From positions 20,450 to 84,449 of the forward strand of contig CAZMBE010000011.1 in NCBI GenBank assembly GCA_964564625.1: a stretch of DNA of 64,000 nucleotides, written 5' to 3'. This document shows positions 55,046 to 64,000 of the stretch, piece by piece (the stretch's first letter is position 1; each line of letters starts with the position of its first letter). This stretch comes from UBA2185 sp964564625 (GTDB taxonomy: Bacteria > Desulfobacterota > Syntrophia > Syntrophales > UBA2185). Below the pieces are notes generated by a model that saw only the letters and a list, made by a program, of their open reading frames with translations, had not been told where the DNA came from and did not search any database. The translations under genes were made by a program, and so were the position numbers.

Positions 55046-55585
55046 TCAGCTGCTTGTTTCTATGAGGGTGTAATTCCCGTCATCACGAACATATATAATG
55101 CTGACATTTTCTGTAGAAGAATCTCTGTACACAATAAACCGATTCCTTGACGAATCAATCTCCATAATGGCATCATCTAATGACATAGGTTTCAATACCA
55201 TCTTCCTCATCTCGACTACTTTTGATTCCTGAACCTCATCTGTATCATCCACATATTGCTCCGCTGGAGTAATTTCTTCTCCACGTGACGCATTAGACTT
55301 ATGACCCCTTATTCTTTCTTTGCGTTTCTTGAGTTGACGTTCGATCTTTTCGATTGCGTTGTCGATGGCAAGGGACATATCCTTGGCTTCTTCTTTAGCA
55401 TTTAAATTTTGACCGTTTGTCATTAAATTCACTTCTGCCACATTCCTGAACTTCTCTACAGAGAGAACTACACGAGCCTCAACGGGAGTATCCATATATT
55501 TCTCTAGCTTTTTCAGCTTCTGATCTATATATTCCTTATGCCAGTTTTCTCCTTCTCTATTTCTGAAGGTTACAGAAATCTTCAT
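55046..55585 (-). CDS. hpf: ribosome hibernation promoting factor, long form
   Basis: HPF binds the decoding region of resting ribosomes and, in the long form, dimerises 70S into 100S particles through its C-terminal domain. The 179-residue protein has an N-terminal S30AE domain (about 1-95), a charged linker and the C-terminal dimerisation domain (MVLKPMSLDDAIMEID ... FIVYRDSSTENVSIIYVRDD). I chose the ATG at 55585, six bases after GGAGG; an ATG two codons earlier touches the ribosome site. It lies 101 bases downstream of rpoN. Confidence 0.94.
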   Translation of the reverse strand: MKISVTFRNREGENWHKEYIDQKLKKLEKYMDTPVEARVVLSVEKFRNVAEVNLMTNGQNLNAKEEAKDMSLAIDNAIEKIERQLKKRKERIRGHKSNASRGEEITPAEQYVDDTDEVQESKVVEMRKMVLKPMSLDDAIMEIDSSRNRFIVYRDSSTENVSIIYVRDDGNYTLIETSS

Positions 55586-55692
55586 AAACATCCTCCTAAT
55601 TTTTGTTTCATTGTGCCTTATTATTTACCTCTTGCGTATAAAGGCGCGCATCCTAATCTTAAAATTTACTCAGGTCAACCTGTTTTTTAACT

Positions 55693-57159
55693 CTAAAAAT
55701 ATTTTTTCCTCTTAGAGGACGGCAAAATACACATCATTTCTCTGTACTTTGCTACTGTTCTTCTCGCAATAGACACACCCGAATTATTTAATAGCTTAAC
55801 AATATCACTATCACTGAGTGGTTTCTTGGGGTCTTCACTAGTTACAATTTTCTTTATTTCTTCTTTTACACTCTTCGATGCCACAGTATCGCCGCCAGTT
55901 TTCTGAATCCTGCTGCTGAAAAAATATTTTAGCTCGAATATGCCCCTCGGCGTATGCATGTATTTGTTTGTAACCACCCTGCTTATGGTTGATTCATGCA
56001 TTTCAACATCATCAGCGATATCCCTCAGTACAAGCGGTTTTAAGTATGTAATCCCGTAATCAAAAAAATCCCTTTGCAGTTTCAAGATGCTTTCCGTCAC
56101 TTTGTATATTGTTCTATGCCGCTGCTGAATACTCTTGATCAGCCAGGTCGCTGACTGCATTCTTTCCCTGATATATTTCTTGCTGTTTTCCGCATCGGGA
56201 TAGGTGCTGATGCCACTCATGATTTCTTTATAGAAATTGCTTATTCTCAGCTTAGGCAGGCCATCATCATTCAATATTATTTTGTATTCATCTCCCGTCT
56301 TGAATACATATACATCAGGGATAATAGTATCTATTCTTTCCTCATTATATATACCGCCAGGCTTGGGATCCATGTTGCTTATGATAATAACCGCCTGCAA
56401 AACATCAGAGAGGGGAACCTTTAATTTTCTCGATATATTGGTATAATTTTTTGTTTCAAGATCTTTCAGGTGTTCTGTAATGATCATTTCTACAAGAGGA
56501 CTTAACACTCCTAAAATTCTGGCCTGGATTAAAAGACATTCCTTAATGTCCCTTGCTCCAATACCAGGCGGGTCAAACTCCTGAATTTTCTTCAGGACAT
56601 TCTCTACAAAACTCGGATCAACAACCTCTTGTGCTGCAATTTCCTCTACGGATGCCACCAAATATCCGTTATTATCGAGGTTTCCAATTATCTGCTCTCC
56701 GACCTTCATCTCCGAGTCCGTCAAACGTGATAGCTTAAGTTGCCACATCAGATGATCTGCCAGTTGAGCTTTTACCATCAACATATTATCCCATGAAGGC
56801 GTTTCATCATCTTTTCGATCATACCTCACTCCTGTGGGGCCGTAGTCCTCAAGATAATTATTCCAGTCGAATTCTTCCTTGCCGTCACCCTCTCCTGTAA
56901 TTTCTTCTGTACGCTCAATCGTTTTAATCTCTTCACGATCAATAACAGTGTCAATGACGTCGCGTTCCGATGCATTCACCTCTTCTGGATATTCTTCTGA
57001 CACAATCTCCTCAAGTAGCGGATTTTCCTCCATTTCCTGAGAGATCATATCAACCAGTTCTAGTCTTGATAATTGCAGAAGCTTTATTGCCTGCTGCAAT
57101 TGAGGTGTCATGACCAACTGTTGTGCCAGCTTCAGATTTTGTTTAAGTTCAAACGCCAT
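55693..57159 (-). CDS. rpoN: RNA polymerase sigma-54 factor
   Basis: RpoN directs transcription from -24/-12 promoters with AAA+ activators. The 488-residue protein has the glutamine-rich activator-interacting region I (KQNLKLAQQLVMTPQLQQAI), an acidic region II, the core-binding domain, the helix-turn-helix (HESTISRVVTNKYM) and the RpoN box ARRTVAKYR near the C-terminus. It follows lptB by 39 bases, the usual Proteobacterial order lptA-lptB-rpoN-hpf. Confidence 0.97.
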   Translation of the reverse strand: MAFELKQNLKLAQQLVMTPQLQQAIKLLQLSRLELVDMISQEMEENPLLEEIVSEEYPEEVNASERDVIDTVIDREEIKTIERTEEITGEGDGKEEFDWNNYLEDYGPTGVRYDRKDDETPSWDNMLMVKAQLADHLMWQLKLSRLTDSEMKVGEQIIGNLDNNGYLVASVEEIAAQEVVDPSFVENVLKKIQEFDPPGIGARDIKECLLIQARILGVLSPLVEMIITEHLKDLETKNYTNISRKLKVPLSDVLQAVIIISNMDPKPGGIYNEERIDTIIPDVYVFKTGDEYKIILNDDGLPKLRISNFYKEIMSGISTYPDAENSKKYIRERMQSATWLIKSIQQRHRTIYKVTESILKLQRDFFDYGITYLKPLVLRDIADDVEMHESTISRVVTNKYMHTPRGIFELKYFFSSRIQKTGGDTVASKSVKEEIKKIVTSEDPKKPLSDSDIVKLLNNSGVSIARRTVAKYREMMCILPSSKRKKYF

Positions 57160-57198
57160 GTGTTATCTCATTTTACTCGTAATTTACCACATACTACT

Positions 57199-57921
57199 CT
57201 ACAGGGCGAAATCCTCTCCAAAGTAGATTTTCCTCGCGATTTCTGAATTCGCTATAGTTTCTGGCTCCCCCTCTACCAAAATTGTTCCTTCATTTACGAT
57301 GTATGCCCTGTCGCATACGGAAAGCGTTTCTCTTACGTTATGATCGGAGATAATAACGCCGATTCCTTTAGATTTTAATTTGAATATAATCCTCTGAATA
57401 TCCGCCACAGCAAGGGGATCAATCCCTGCAAAAGGTTCATCGAGAAGAATGTACTTCGGAGATGTAACTAACGCCCTCGTAATCTCGACTCGTCTTCTTT
57501 CTCCGCCTGACAAAGAATATGCATGTGCCTTCGCAAGGTGGGAAATATCAAGCTCTCCAAGAAGTTCCGTCAGACGTCGTTTTCTTTCATTATTGTCAAT
57601 ATCCAGGGTCTCAAGAATCGCCATAATGTTGTCTTCGACGGTAAGCTTCCTGAATACGGAAGGTTCCTGCGGCAGGTAGTTTAATCCTTTTCTTGCGCGG
57701 ATATACATGGGACAGTGACTGACATCCTCACCCTCTAAGAAAATCTTCCCTTCATCCGGCCATATTAAACCTACGATCATATAAAAAGTAGTCGTTTTAC
57801 CAGCACCATTAGGACCTAAAAGTCCTACAACTTCTCCGGGACTTATTTCCAGATCGACTTTGTTAACAACTGCCCTGTTTCCGTATATCTTCTTCAGCCC
57901 TTTCGCTGACAATTTTCCCAT
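57199..57921 (-). CDS. lptB: LPS export ABC transporter ATPase LptB
   Basis: LptB is the cytoplasmic ATPase that powers extraction of LPS from the inner membrane with LptF and LptG. The 240-residue ABC protein has Walker A GPNGAGKTT, the signature LSGGERRRVEI and Walker B ILLDEPFAGIDP. It lies 59 bases after lptA and upstream of rpoN. lptF and lptG are not in the window. Confidence 0.96.
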   Translation of the reverse strand: MGKLSAKGLKKIYGNRAVVNKVDLEISPGEVVGLLGPNGAGKTTTFYMIVGLIWPDEGKIFLEGEDVSHCPMYIRARKGLNYLPQEPSVFRKLTVEDNIMAILETLDIDNNERKRRLTELLGELDISHLAKAHAYSLSGGERRRVEITRALVTSPKYILLDEPFAGIDPLAVADIQRIIFKLKSKGIGVIISDHNVRETLSVCDRAYIVNEGTILVEGEPETIANSEIARKIYFGEDFAL

Positions 57922-57980
57922 TAATTCACAAGACCCGTGCCATTGACTGTGTTTGTTTACAATTTCCGTTTATGTTATGA

Positions 57981-58544
57981 CTATTTAGGTGCTTCTTTTT
58001 TTCTTTCTTTCCTGTCCTCGGGATATATTGTAGCCTTGACACGATTTTTTTCTATGCCTTCCACGACACCTCTATCTTCGTTAAGATATACTATTATTTT
58101 GTTGCCACGGATAACGTTTCTTCCCTCACTCATCAGGGCATTACCTGTCATAATAATCTGTTGGGTCTCGTGATAGTAAGTGGCATTATCCCCGGTGACA
58201 ATTCTATCACCCTGTGTTACTATAACATGGCCTTTTGCTTCAATTTTCTCAAGGTCTCCCATATTACCTGTTTCTTTAGATCCTATCTTTTCCGGTTCCT
58301 GCTGATCTTTTTTGTAATACAACAGAAGACGATCTGATTTTATAGTTCTATCACCCTGTGTGGCAATTGCATTACCTGTAAAGATTACGAGTCTTTTTTC
58401 ATTATAGGCATCAAGACGGTCTGAGACAATCTGTATTGGCTGGGTTTTATCAATTTTGATCTTCTTCGTACCATTTTCCGTAGCCCCTGCATATGAGAAA
58501 AAGATGAAGCAGATCATAAGGTGAATCATTATCTTTTTTTTCAT
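57981..58544 (-). CDS. lptA: LPS transport periplasmic protein LptA
   Basis: LptA forms the periplasmic bridge carrying LPS from inner to outer membrane. From the ATG at 58544 (AGGA eight bases upstream) it has 187 residues: a signal peptide (about 1-20, hydrophobic then SYAGA) and the beta-jellyroll OstA-like domain with repeated segments such as IQIVSDRLDAYNEKRLVIFT and ITGDNATYYHE-like strands. The frame is open to 58589, but that start would put extra residues before the signal peptide. It lies between lptC and lptB. Confidence 0.92.
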   Translation of the reverse strand: MKKKIMIHLMICFIFFSYAGATENGTKKIKIDKTQPIQIVSDRLDAYNEKRLVIFTGNAIATQGDRTIKSDRLLLYYKKDQQEPEKIGSKETGNMGDLEKIEAKGHVIVTQGDRIVTGDNATYYHETQQIIMTGNALMSEGRNVIRGNKIIVYLNEDRGVVEGIEKNRVKATIYPEDRKERKKEAPK

Positions 58545-58625
58545 ATTGAAGTCCTGGTACAGAAGCTTTTTCACAACATGAAGCTCCACGCCTCTACGTG
58601 GGGCATTCCGGCGGCTTTCATAAAT

Positions 58626-59177
58626 TTATCTAATATTTGCTTTAACCTTGGATAACAACGTCACATCCTTATCAGCCAACGAAAGTGACATGCCCACACC
58701 TTTTACCTGCATACGGGCATTTTCCATTTTGACTGCCCCTTCCGTATAAATACGGTGTTCAGAATCCGAATATTTCAGAACATCTGTAGTCAGGCGGTCT
58801 CCCTTATCGGAGATGATCTCTACATTACCCATTATCTCCATATCTTTTGTATCTGTGTGTAATTTCCCTTTATCCCCTGTCATCATAAGGATCTTACCGT
58901 CAGACATCACAAGTTTTACTCTAATCTTATCCAAAATTGCGATGTTCTCACTTTTTATATAATTCGCACTATCCGCCTTGACCTCCCACTTTAATCCTGA
59001 ATCACCCACATCCGTATAATTAACATTTTTAACCTGGAGGTCTACATTATCCGACATTATTTGAAGCAGTTTGCCTTGTGAAGAATTATTATTCTTCATA
59101 ACCAGAAACACCACAACTGCTGAAACAACTATGGCTATTGCGATAGTTATGATAAATGTCTTGTTCTTAAACTTCAT
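58626..59177 (-). CDS. lptC: LPS export system protein LptC
   Basis: LptC is a membrane-anchored periplasmic protein that passes LPS from LptBFG to LptA. From the ATG at 59177 it has 183 residues: one N-terminal transmembrane helix (about 7-26) and an OstA-like beta domain. AGGATT lies just before the ATG; the frame is open to 59213. The position before lptA and the fold pattern support the call. The sequence itself is weakly conserved, as usual for LptC. Confidence 0.88.
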   Translation of the reverse strand: MKFKNKTFIITIAIAIVVSAVVVFLVMKNNNSSQGKLLQIMSDNVDLQVKNVNYTDVGDSGLKWEVKADSANYIKSENIAILDKIRVKLVMSDGKILMMTGDKGKLHTDTKDMEIMGNVEIISDKGDRLTTDVLKYSDSEHRIYTEGAVKMENARMQVKGVGMSLSLADKDVTLLSKVKANIR

Positions 59178-59470
59178 AATCCTACAAAAGCACTTTCTCC
59201 CAAAGCCTTTCAATATTTTATATCATCCGTTTCTCTATATGTAAAGATCAAACATGATACCTGGAATGTCGATATGTGCTCTGTGGGAGCGCAAATTCCA
59301 AGCGCTGTATCTTTATCATTACACCATGGAACTACAAATCACGATAAGTTTAAAATTTCGATCTTTAAATGCGAACGACATAGCGAAACATGGATTCAGG
59401 ATGTGAATAGATAAAGAAGATACATTATGCATCTTGCGGAAAGGATTATAGACGTTTCAAGATATAAAAA

Positions 59471-60013
59471 TCATATTAGCTCATACCTCATCGCCACATC
59501 ACTCCATTTGTCCTTGGCTTGAAGAATCAGCTCACATACTTCCCTCACAGCCCCATCTCCACCTGAATTTTTTGTAATATAATGAACACACTTTTTTACA
59601 TGCTCCGCTGCATCAGCTACAGCAACAGAAAACCCTGCCCTTCTCAACACAGGTATATCCACTATATCGTCTCCCATAAACGCTATATTTTCATACTTTA
59701 GAGACTTTTCTCGAAGAATCGCTTCAAATATGAGGAGTTTGTCATGGGTACCTTGATGAACTTCATTGATACCCAGATCTTTTGCACGATGCTCGACAAC
59801 TACTGACTTCCTGCCCGTCAAAAGGATGACATCAATACCATATCTCATTAACATTTTAATCCCGTGTCCGTCTCTCACATTAAAATGTTTTGCTTCATTG
59901 CCCAAATCGTCAATGATTATTTTTCCATCCGTCATTACTCCATCAACATCCAGGATAAGGACACAAACATTTTTAATTTTCTTGTGCAACTTCTCCCCTA
60001 TACGTTCATCCAC
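59471..60013 (-). CDS. kdsC: 3-deoxy-D-manno-octulosonate 8-phosphate phosphatase
   Basis: KdsC removes phosphate from Kdo-8-phosphate, giving Kdo for the LPS core. It is a HAD phosphatase without a large cap, acting as a tetramer. Motifs are LILDVDGVMTDG (nucleophile Asp), LLTGRKS and GDDIVDIPVL. I prefer the GTG start at 60013 (180 residues), eight bases after GGAGG. Another GTG at 60037 overlaps kdsA by ten bases and has a poorly spaced ribosome site. It follows kdsA in the same transcript. A 257-base gap then separates it from lptC. Confidence 0.93.
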   Translation of the reverse strand: MDERIGEKLHKKIKNVCVLILDVDGVMTDGKIIIDDLGNEAKHFNVRDGHGIKMLMRYGIDVILLTGRKSVVVEHRAKDLGINEVHQGTHDKLLIFEAILREKSLKYENIAFMGDDIVDIPVLRRAGFSVAVADAAEHVKKCVHYITKNSGGDGAVREVCELILQAKDKWSDVAMRYELI

Positions 60014-60027
60014 ACCATCATCCTCCG

Positions 60028-60876
60028 TTATTGGCACTCCTCGCCTTTTGACATCTCACGTTTTACGATTGTGTCAATTTGTATAAGTGTCTGCAGAAGT
60101 TCGAAAAGCGAATCGAGACGCAATGAATTCGGGCCATCACACCTGGCACTCTCAGGATCAGGGTGAACTTCCAAAAAGATGCCATCAATTCCAACTGCAA
60201 CGGAAGCCCTTGAAAGGTAGGGGACCATTTCACTCTGACCTCCCGATGCCGTACCTGTCCCTCCGGGCAGTTGAACGCTATGAGTAGCATCAAATATTAC
60301 AGGATAACCCATCTCTCGCAGTATAGGGATCGAACGATAATCCGCAACAAGGTTGTTGTACCCAAAACTCGTACCCCTTTCCGTAATCATGACATTTTCA
60401 TTCCCTGTTGAAGACACTTTAACCAGTATGTTGGCAATGTCCCATGGTGCAAGAAATTGCCCTTTCTTAATATTGATAACTTTGGCCTTCCTGGCAACTT
60501 CAATAACAAAGTCTGTCTGCCTGCAAAGAAAGGCAGGCACTTGAACCACATCGAGAACCTCCGCAGCGTGATCAATTTCCTCGAAACGGTGCACATCAGA
60601 AAGTACGTGAATGCCAAAATCCCTTTTTATATCGGCCAATATCTGCAAACCTTTAGTAATGCCAGGGCCTCGGAAAGAATGTATCGACGTCCTGTTCGCC
60701 TTATCGTACGAGGCCTTGAATATGAAAGGCATATTCAATCGCCTGGTAATGTTTTTTAAAAAAAGTGCTATTTCTCTCGTTGTCTGTTCATCCTCGATAA
60801 CACAAGGACCTGCGATGAGTGCAAAGGGAGCTGTTCCCCCGATAACGATATCTTCTATAGCAATTTTCTTTGTCAT
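60028..60876 (-). CDS. kdsA: 3-deoxy-8-phosphooctulonate synthase
   Basis: KdsA condenses phosphoenolpyruvate with arabinose 5-phosphate to form Kdo-8-phosphate. The 282-residue protein has the family segments IAGPCVIEDEQTTREIA, KASYDKANRTSIHSFRGPG, DVVQVPAFLCRQTDF and DATHSVQLPGG. The Cys of VQVPAFLCRQ and other residues will decide whether it needs a metal; I did not assign this. It is directly upstream of kdsC. A kdsD/kpsF gene is not in the window. Confidence 0.96.
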   Translation of the reverse strand: MTKKIAIEDIVIGGTAPFALIAGPCVIEDEQTTREIALFLKNITRRLNMPFIFKASYDKANRTSIHSFRGPGITKGLQILADIKRDFGIHVLSDVHRFEEIDHAAEVLDVVQVPAFLCRQTDFVIEVARKAKVINIKKGQFLAPWDIANILVKVSSTGNENVMITERGTSFGYNNLVADYRSIPILREMGYPVIFDATHSVQLPGGTGTASGGQSEMVPYLSRASVAVGIDGIFLEVHPDPESARCDGPNSLRLDSLFELLQTLIQIDTIVKREMSKGEECQ

Positions 60877-60941
60877 TTGCAGAAATCCCCTTTAGACACC
60901 ATATGATCTGCCCAAATCGACCAAGTTATGTCTCTTGTACA

Positions 60942-62951
60942 TTATGAATCCTGATATTTTCTCTGCAGTATTTTTACTTTTAACGCAGGAATTTTTTTTG
61001 CTGCCGTGCTCGAATCGGGGTTCAACTCATAGGCAACCCTATACGCCTTCAAGGCATCCTCATACATTCCTTTTTTTTCATATGCCGCCGCAAGACTGAG
61101 ATACACATGATCGTCCTCTGCATCATACTTTAACGAAATCCTGTAGTACTCAATTTCCTTCTCAATATTATTCTTGAGGCCATAGACATATCCAAGGCTT
61201 GAGTAAACAGATGCTTTTTGGGGATTAAGAACAGTCATTTTTTTATAGATTTTTATTGCATTGTCATAACGTTTTTCCTTCATATAAAGATCCGCTAAAC
61301 TATCGAGGGCCTCCATGGTAGGACGCGAAGATGCTAATTTTTCGTATTCCCGCATGGCTTCTTTTTTCTTGCCGAGTTTATCATACGTATAGGCAAGGTT
61401 ATAACGGACCTGAGGATCTTTGATCCCATGTTTGATCGCCTTCTCATAATTTTCGGCGGATTGTTTATACTTTTTGAGTTCTCCATACGCGAAACCGAGA
61501 TTGGCATACATGGATGTTTTTCCGGGTGAAGATTTAACTACCTTCTCATAATTCTTGATCGCCTCGCTGTATCGCTTATTTTTTAGCTCAATATCCGCGA
61601 CTCTTGTCAATGCCTCCATATCACCAGGATTTATTTTCAACACCTTCTGGTATTCCTGAAACGCTTCCTGATGAAGGTTGCTCTTTTCATAGGCACCGGC
61701 AAGATTAAAATGTACGACTGGATCCTTGGGATTCAGTGATATTGACTTCCTGTAATTCTCTATCTCTTCCTTTGCCAGCCCCTTTTTTCCATACACAAGA
61801 CCCAAATTTGCGTAGGCCGAGGCATTTTGAGGTTGTTTGGCAATGACTTCTCTGTACAATTTAATAGAGTCATCATAGTGACCGGCTTTAAGATACGCTC
61901 CGGCCAATGCGAGTTTAACATTTTCTACTTCTCTTGCCTTAGTCAATACGATCCTGTACTGTTCAATGGCATTTTTAAAATCCTTACCGTTCTCATACGC
62001 TTCACCAAGTTTAAATCGCACTAAGTAATCATCAGGATTCAGCTTTAGGGACTGCTTGTAATTGCTTATGGCTTTTTCCAACGCTCCCGAATTGCCATAT
62101 GCATATGCGATGTTGGCATATGCAGCGGCGTCATGAGGTTTCAATTTGATAAGTTTAATGCCCGTTCTGACAGCCTTGTCATGTTCTTTTACATGTATGT
62201 AACACTTTAAGAGTTCCGTCAAGGCAGCGGTGTCATTGGGATGCAATGAAAGGATCTCATTATATTGCGTTATCGCTTTCCTCGTCATTCCTTCACGAAC
62301 ATAGAGCGCAGCCAATGACTTACGGACACCAATGTCCCGTTTATTCATCGTGATGGCCCGTTTGAGATACTCGATCTGGGATAAGCGATTCTCTGAATTT
62401 TCCGCATACCTCAACCAATCTTGCGGAGTAATAATTACCCTCATAGGAATAGAGGCAATTATTTTATCGTGATACTTCACTGCGACGGTTCCTACATCAA
62501 CAGTTTCTGCATTCACGCTCTTCCCTCTGCTCTTGATAGCCTTATCAACCAGATCGATCCCTCGAAGCATGACGCCAAAATCATCCGGCCCACCAACACC
62601 TTCAATATCAACAAATATACTCCGGCCCCATAAAACATCCGTTGAAATGCCCTTCACCACAAATTCATCACGGTATGAAACATCAAATGTATCACCCTTT
62701 ATCAATCTGTAATCTTTGCCGTTTTTTTCTATATCCAGGTAATAAAACACTGGAGGATGTTTGAGAAAGACAAAAGAAAAAGTATTTTTTATCCTCACAA
62801 TGCTTCCAAGATAATAATGACCCTTCCCCCCAAATAGGTAACCAGCAATAACAAATACTATCACTAGCGCGACAATGCTACCCGCCATTACTATGAATCG
62901 GCCCTGTTTATGTAGGCTTGCCCATTTCTTTGTAAGTATGTTACGCGACAT
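60942..62951 (-). CDS. membrane-anchored TPR-repeat protein
   Basis: A 669-residue protein from the ATG at 62951; the frame continues to a TTG at 62963, inside the likely ribosome site GAGGTGG. It has one transmembrane helix (about 19-42), a roughly 120-residue periplasmic region with beta-strand character, and then about a dozen tetratricopeptide repeats (about 190-655) with the A-x-Y-x-N-LG-x-x-Y pattern, for example ASAYANLGLVYGKKGLAKEE. TPR arrays act as protein-binding scaffolds. Lying between xerD and kdsA, it may support envelope assembly, but I cannot say which. No enzyme domain seen. Confidence 0.85.
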   Translation of the reverse strand: MSRNILTKKWASLHKQGRFIVMAGSIVALVIVFVIAGYLFGGKGHYYLGSIVRIKNTFSFVFLKHPPVFYYLDIEKNGKDYRLIKGDTFDVSYRDEFVVKGISTDVLWGRSIFVDIEGVGGPDDFGVMLRGIDLVDKAIKSRGKSVNAETVDVGTVAVKYHDKIIASIPMRVIITPQDWLRYAENSENRLSQIEYLKRAITMNKRDIGVRKSLAALYVREGMTRKAITQYNEILSLHPNDTAALTELLKCYIHVKEHDKAVRTGIKLIKLKPHDAAAYANIAYAYGNSGALEKAISNYKQSLKLNPDDYLVRFKLGEAYENGKDFKNAIEQYRIVLTKAREVENVKLALAGAYLKAGHYDDSIKLYREVIAKQPQNASAYANLGLVYGKKGLAKEEIENYRKSISLNPKDPVVHFNLAGAYEKSNLHQEAFQEYQKVLKINPGDMEALTRVADIELKNKRYSEAIKNYEKVVKSSPGKTSMYANLGFAYGELKKYKQSAENYEKAIKHGIKDPQVRYNLAYTYDKLGKKKEAMREYEKLASSRPTMEALDSLADLYMKEKRYDNAIKIYKKMTVLNPQKASVYSSLGYVYGLKNNIEKEIEYYRISLKYDAEDDHVYLSLAAAYEKKGMYEDALKAYRVAYELNPDSSTAAKKIPALKVKILQRKYQDS

Positions 62952-62965
62952 TCGCCACCTCAATG

Positions 62966-63853
62966 TTAACCTCTTGGATGGTATTTCTTATGAATGTTCT
63001 TTAGTCTTTCGCGAGTAATATGAGTATAAATCTGCGTTGTTGATATATCTGCATGCCCAAGCATTGTCTGGACAGAGCGAAGATCGGCTCCTCCTTCGAG
63101 GAGATGAGATGCGAAAGAGTGCCGGAAAGTGTGCGGGTGTACTTTCTTCTGCAGACCTGCTCTGTGTGCATACTTTTTTAAAATCTTCCAGAAACCCTGG
63201 CGTGTCAATCCCCTGCCGGACCTGTTGAGAAAAAGAATGTTTGTCGCATGTTCCTTCACAAACATTGGTCTTGCATGATTTACATATTCCTGGAGACAGT
63301 TATACGCCGATCGCCCGATCGGAACAATCCTTTCTTTGCTTCCCTTACCCATAACAACCAAATACCCTATCTGCCAATTAATAGTGTTCATAGTCAATGT
63401 AATTATTTCAGACACACGAATCCCCGTAGCGTACATGAGTTCCATCATTGCTGTATCCCGTATAGCAAGAGGATTTTTTAAACCCGGTTCCCCCAGAAGC
63501 AGGTTCATTTCCTCCATGCTCAATGTGCCCGGGAGACGTGACCATACCTTAGCCAGTTCTATATTTGCCACAGGATTTGTGTCAATTTTTTTCTCATGAA
63601 TGAGAAACTTGTAGAATCCCCTGAGGGCAGCCAACCCTCTGTTCACAGACCTCGCGTTAAGTCCTTCTTTCTTAAGCTGCGCTAAATAAGAAATGACATC
63701 ATCGGGAGTAACATTCGCCATATCTTTAATGCCTGATCTACAAATGAAACTGATATACCTGTTCAAATCTCGGCTGTAGGCATCTAAGGTGAGTCGGGAA
63801 ACTCCCTTTTCAACAGTAAGAAAATTCAGGTACTCATCAACAAACTCAGTCAT
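62966..63853 (-). CDS. xerD: tyrosine recombinase XerD
   Basis: Resolves chromosome dimers at dif together with a partner recombinase under FtsK control. The 295-residue protein has the N-terminal SAM-like domain and the catalytic residues in order: R146 (ATGIRVSEI), K170 (VMGKGSKER), H241 and R244 (HTFRHSF), H267 (LGHADIS) and Y276 (QIYTHI). The length and lack of flanking phage genes favour XerD rather than an integrase. XerC versus XerD is by similarity only. It opens the minus-strand envelope run and begins 147 bases before the end of the window. Confidence 0.9.
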   Translation of the reverse strand: MTEFVDEYLNFLTVEKGVSRLTLDAYSRDLNRYISFICRSGIKDMANVTPDDVISYLAQLKKEGLNARSVNRGLAALRGFYKFLIHEKKIDTNPVANIELAKVWSRLPGTLSMEEMNLLLGEPGLKNPLAIRDTAMMELMYATGIRVSEIITLTMNTINWQIGYLVVMGKGSKERIVPIGRSAYNCLQEYVNHARPMFVKEHATNILFLNRSGRGLTRQGFWKILKKYAHRAGLQKKVHPHTFRHSFASHLLEGGADLRSVQTMLGHADISTTQIYTHITRERLKNIHKKYHPRG

Positions 63854-64000
63854 GATATTTTTTTAACGCAAATGATCAAAGGACGCAAAGCTTTTTTATC
63901 TTTTGCGCTTCTCCATAGTTACTTGTAAAAAGGATTTGATAATTTTTGACAGCATCAAAGAAGATGAATAGCAGTTCTTCACTATGCTGTGAAATAAAAA

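Noticed and set aside
59281..59345. Minus-strand sequence resembling the D-arm and anticodon arm of a tRNA
   Set aside because: TCCATGGTGTAATGATAAAG and an AGCGC/GCGCT stem look tRNA-like, but the loop size and the base before the anticodon are wrong, and no T-loop or acceptor stem follows. At most a remnant.
62966..63853. Tyrosine recombinase as a sign of an integrated mobile element
   Set aside because: The protein is XerD-like in length and motifs and is linked to housekeeping envelope genes. No att-like repeats or phage genes are seen.

Overview
The window reads as a chromosomal segment of a Gram-negative, moderately AT-rich bacterium. It encodes Kdo and Lpt lipopolysaccharide genes, sigma-54, a nitrogen-type PTS protein with HprK and RapZ, the non-mevalonate isoprenoid enzymes, and phosphatidylserine synthase/decarboxylase. 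The order rpsB-tsf-pyrH-frr-uppS-cdsA-dxr-rseP and the order kdsA-kdsC-lptC-lptA-lptB-rpoN-hpf-ptsN-hprK-rapZ are familiar from Deltaproteobacteria (Desulfobacterota). The multidomain signalling protein and SUMF1-domain protein also fit that group. A Syntrophales-like origin is my inference; no rRNA gene is present to confirm it. I found no tRNA, rRNA, CRISPR array, insertion sequence or prophage.

Layout. (1) 217-23027, minus strand: a long housekeeping run. Read 5' to 3' it holds an M23 peptidase, secA, argJ, rpsB-tsf-pyrH-frr, uppS-cdsA-dxr-rseP-tsaB, a DUF465 protein, psd-pssA, asd-rsmD-coaD-aminotransferase, and ispG-proS-relA/spoT. Many neighbours share TAATG or ATGA stop/start overlaps, so translation is probably coupled. 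Intrinsic terminator-like hairpins follow the M23 gene and frr, and a weaker one lies between the aminotransferase and ispG. (2) 23207-27541: an EF-G paralogue and MogA/MoaB on plus, converging on a minus-strand run of a Mut7-C nuclease-like protein, LapA-like membrane protein, HIT protein and YfcE-like phosphoesterase. (3) 27983-36475: an accessory signalling region. It has a 2185-residue kinase/ATPase/hybrid histidine kinase/HPt protein, a REC-LuxR regulator and a small protein that is only a histidine-phosphotransfer (DHp) module. (4) 37074-42126: a small unknown gene, ligA, acylphosphatase, an aminotransferase, an FmdB zinc ribbon and an adenylate kinase. (5) 42177-46057: a divergent pair of poorly understood genes, one with a 250-residue acidic linker and a SUMF1 domain without the catalytic cysteines, the other with two topoisomerase-type zinc ribbons. 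(6) 46084-51042, minus: MtnX-like phosphatase, slipin and NfeD protease, then uracil-DNA glycosylase and CoaBC. (7) 51381-63853: a second M23 peptidase on plus, then the minus-strand envelope/regulatory run xerD, TPR protein, kdsA, kdsC, lptC, lptA, lptB, rpoN, hpf, ptsN, hprK, rapZ.

How the genes work together. Regions 1 and 7 serve envelope building: undecaprenyl carrier, CDP-diacylglycerol, phosphatidylethanolamine, Kdo, LPS export, site-2 protease and Sec translocase. They also serve translation (S2, EF-Ts, RRF, ProS) and starvation control ((p)ppGpp, HPF, PTS-Ntr). The best candidates for undescribed biology are the signalling cluster in region 3, whose kinase has lost its catalytic aspartate, and the divergent SUMF1/zinc-ribbon pair in region 5. 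The HPr kinase in region 7 is also unusually divergent.
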